The notes under the pieces are model-generated. The model was not told the origin of the DNA and ran no database searches. It worked only from the letters and a program-made list of their open reading frames with translations. Position numbers and translations under genes: made by a program. Shown here one piece after another: positions 13,810 through 13,946 of a stretch of DNA of 13,946 nucleotides. Numbering within the stretch: position 1 is the stretch's first letter; each line of letters starts with the position of its first letter. The DNA is from an uncultured Lachnospiraceae bacterium (GTDB lineage: Bacteria > Bacillota_A > Clostridia > Lachnospirales > Lachnospiraceae), in contig CAJUOF010000281.1 of NCBI GenBank assembly GCA_910587905.1, forward strand, positions 1 through 13,946. The letters are read 5' to 3'.

Positions 13810-13946
13810 GCCTTTGCACCTCCGATCGCGTATTTCATGGTGAGCTCCTGGGAAAACTCTTCCCTCTCCAGCCTTCCGGTAATGCGGCCCTTACACATGA
13901 CATACATGCAGTCCGCCATCCCCATAAGCTCCGGAATCTCGGAGGA
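13806..13946 (-). CDS. Sugar ABC transporter ATP-binding protein, C-terminal end only (RbsA-like)
   Basis: The last 46 or so codons are visible and read SSEIPELMGMADCMYVMCKG, then RITGRLEREEFSQELTMKYAIGGAKA. The SSExPExxxxxDxxxVM pattern, ending in a YAIGG-like tail, is the end of the second nucleotide-binding domain of RbsA/XylG/MglA-type proteins. The stop TGA overlaps the permease start by 4 bases. The rest lies beyond the window. Confidence 0.9.
   Translation of the reverse strand, partial: SSEIPELMGMADCMYVMCKGRITGRLEREEFSQELTMKYAIGGAKA

Overview
The window looks like a chromosomal segment from a GC-rich member of the Bacillota, most likely a gut Lachnospiraceae/Clostridia relative. That placement is inferred from gene content and style: a large secreted repeat protein with an EEDVPLA-type C-terminus, an Rpn/PD-(D/E)XK protein, an FMN-riboswitch-controlled ribD-ribE-ribBA-ribH operon, strong AGGAGG-type ribosome binding sites, sigma-A promoters, and an RbsA/RbsC/RbsB-type sugar importer with a lipoprotein binding subunit. 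No rRNA, tRNA, insertion sequence or CRISPR array was seen.

Layout. (1) 1-4024, minus strand: a very large secreted surface protein with a signal peptide, an acidic region, three copies of a beta-helix-like module of about 235-370 residues, a Pro-Thr-Asp/Asn spacer and the start of a C-terminal membrane anchor that leaves the window. The reading frame breaks between 551 and 593, so the gene is seen as two pieces. (2) 4025-4537: a divergent intergenic region with an exact 15-base direct repeat at 21-bp spacing, a strong plus-strand promoter and a foldable leader. (3) 4538-5482, plus strand: an Rpn-family PD-(D/E)XK protein ending in tandem coiled-coil repeats. (4) 5479-9289, plus strand: a consensus promoter whose -35 box contains the stop codon of the Rpn gene, an FMN riboswitch, two successive terminator hairpins, then ribD, ribE, ribBA and ribH. 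Together these cover the enzymes from GTP and ribulose-5-phosphate to riboflavin, except the separate phosphatase. ribBA carries an apparent one-base deletion inside the RibB active-site motif. (5) 9339-13946, minus strand, convergent to the rib operon: a sugar uptake and catabolism operon, transcribed right to left as ABC ATPase (3' end only), permease, lipoprotein binding protein, a strong intercistronic hairpin, an SDR dehydrogenase and a rhamnulokinase-like FGGY kinase.

The rib operon is expected to be on when FMN is scarce and off through transcription termination when FMN binds the leader. The sugar operon suggests import of a sugar or polyol, oxidoreduction by the SDR and phosphorylation by the kinase; the substrate cannot be named from the sequence. 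Much of the window is ordinary housekeeping or carbohydrate biology. The points worth a second look are the two frame breaks (mutation versus sequence error), the tandem terminators after the riboswitch, the phased 15-mer repeats between the surface protein and Rpn genes, and the repeat-built tail of the Rpn protein.
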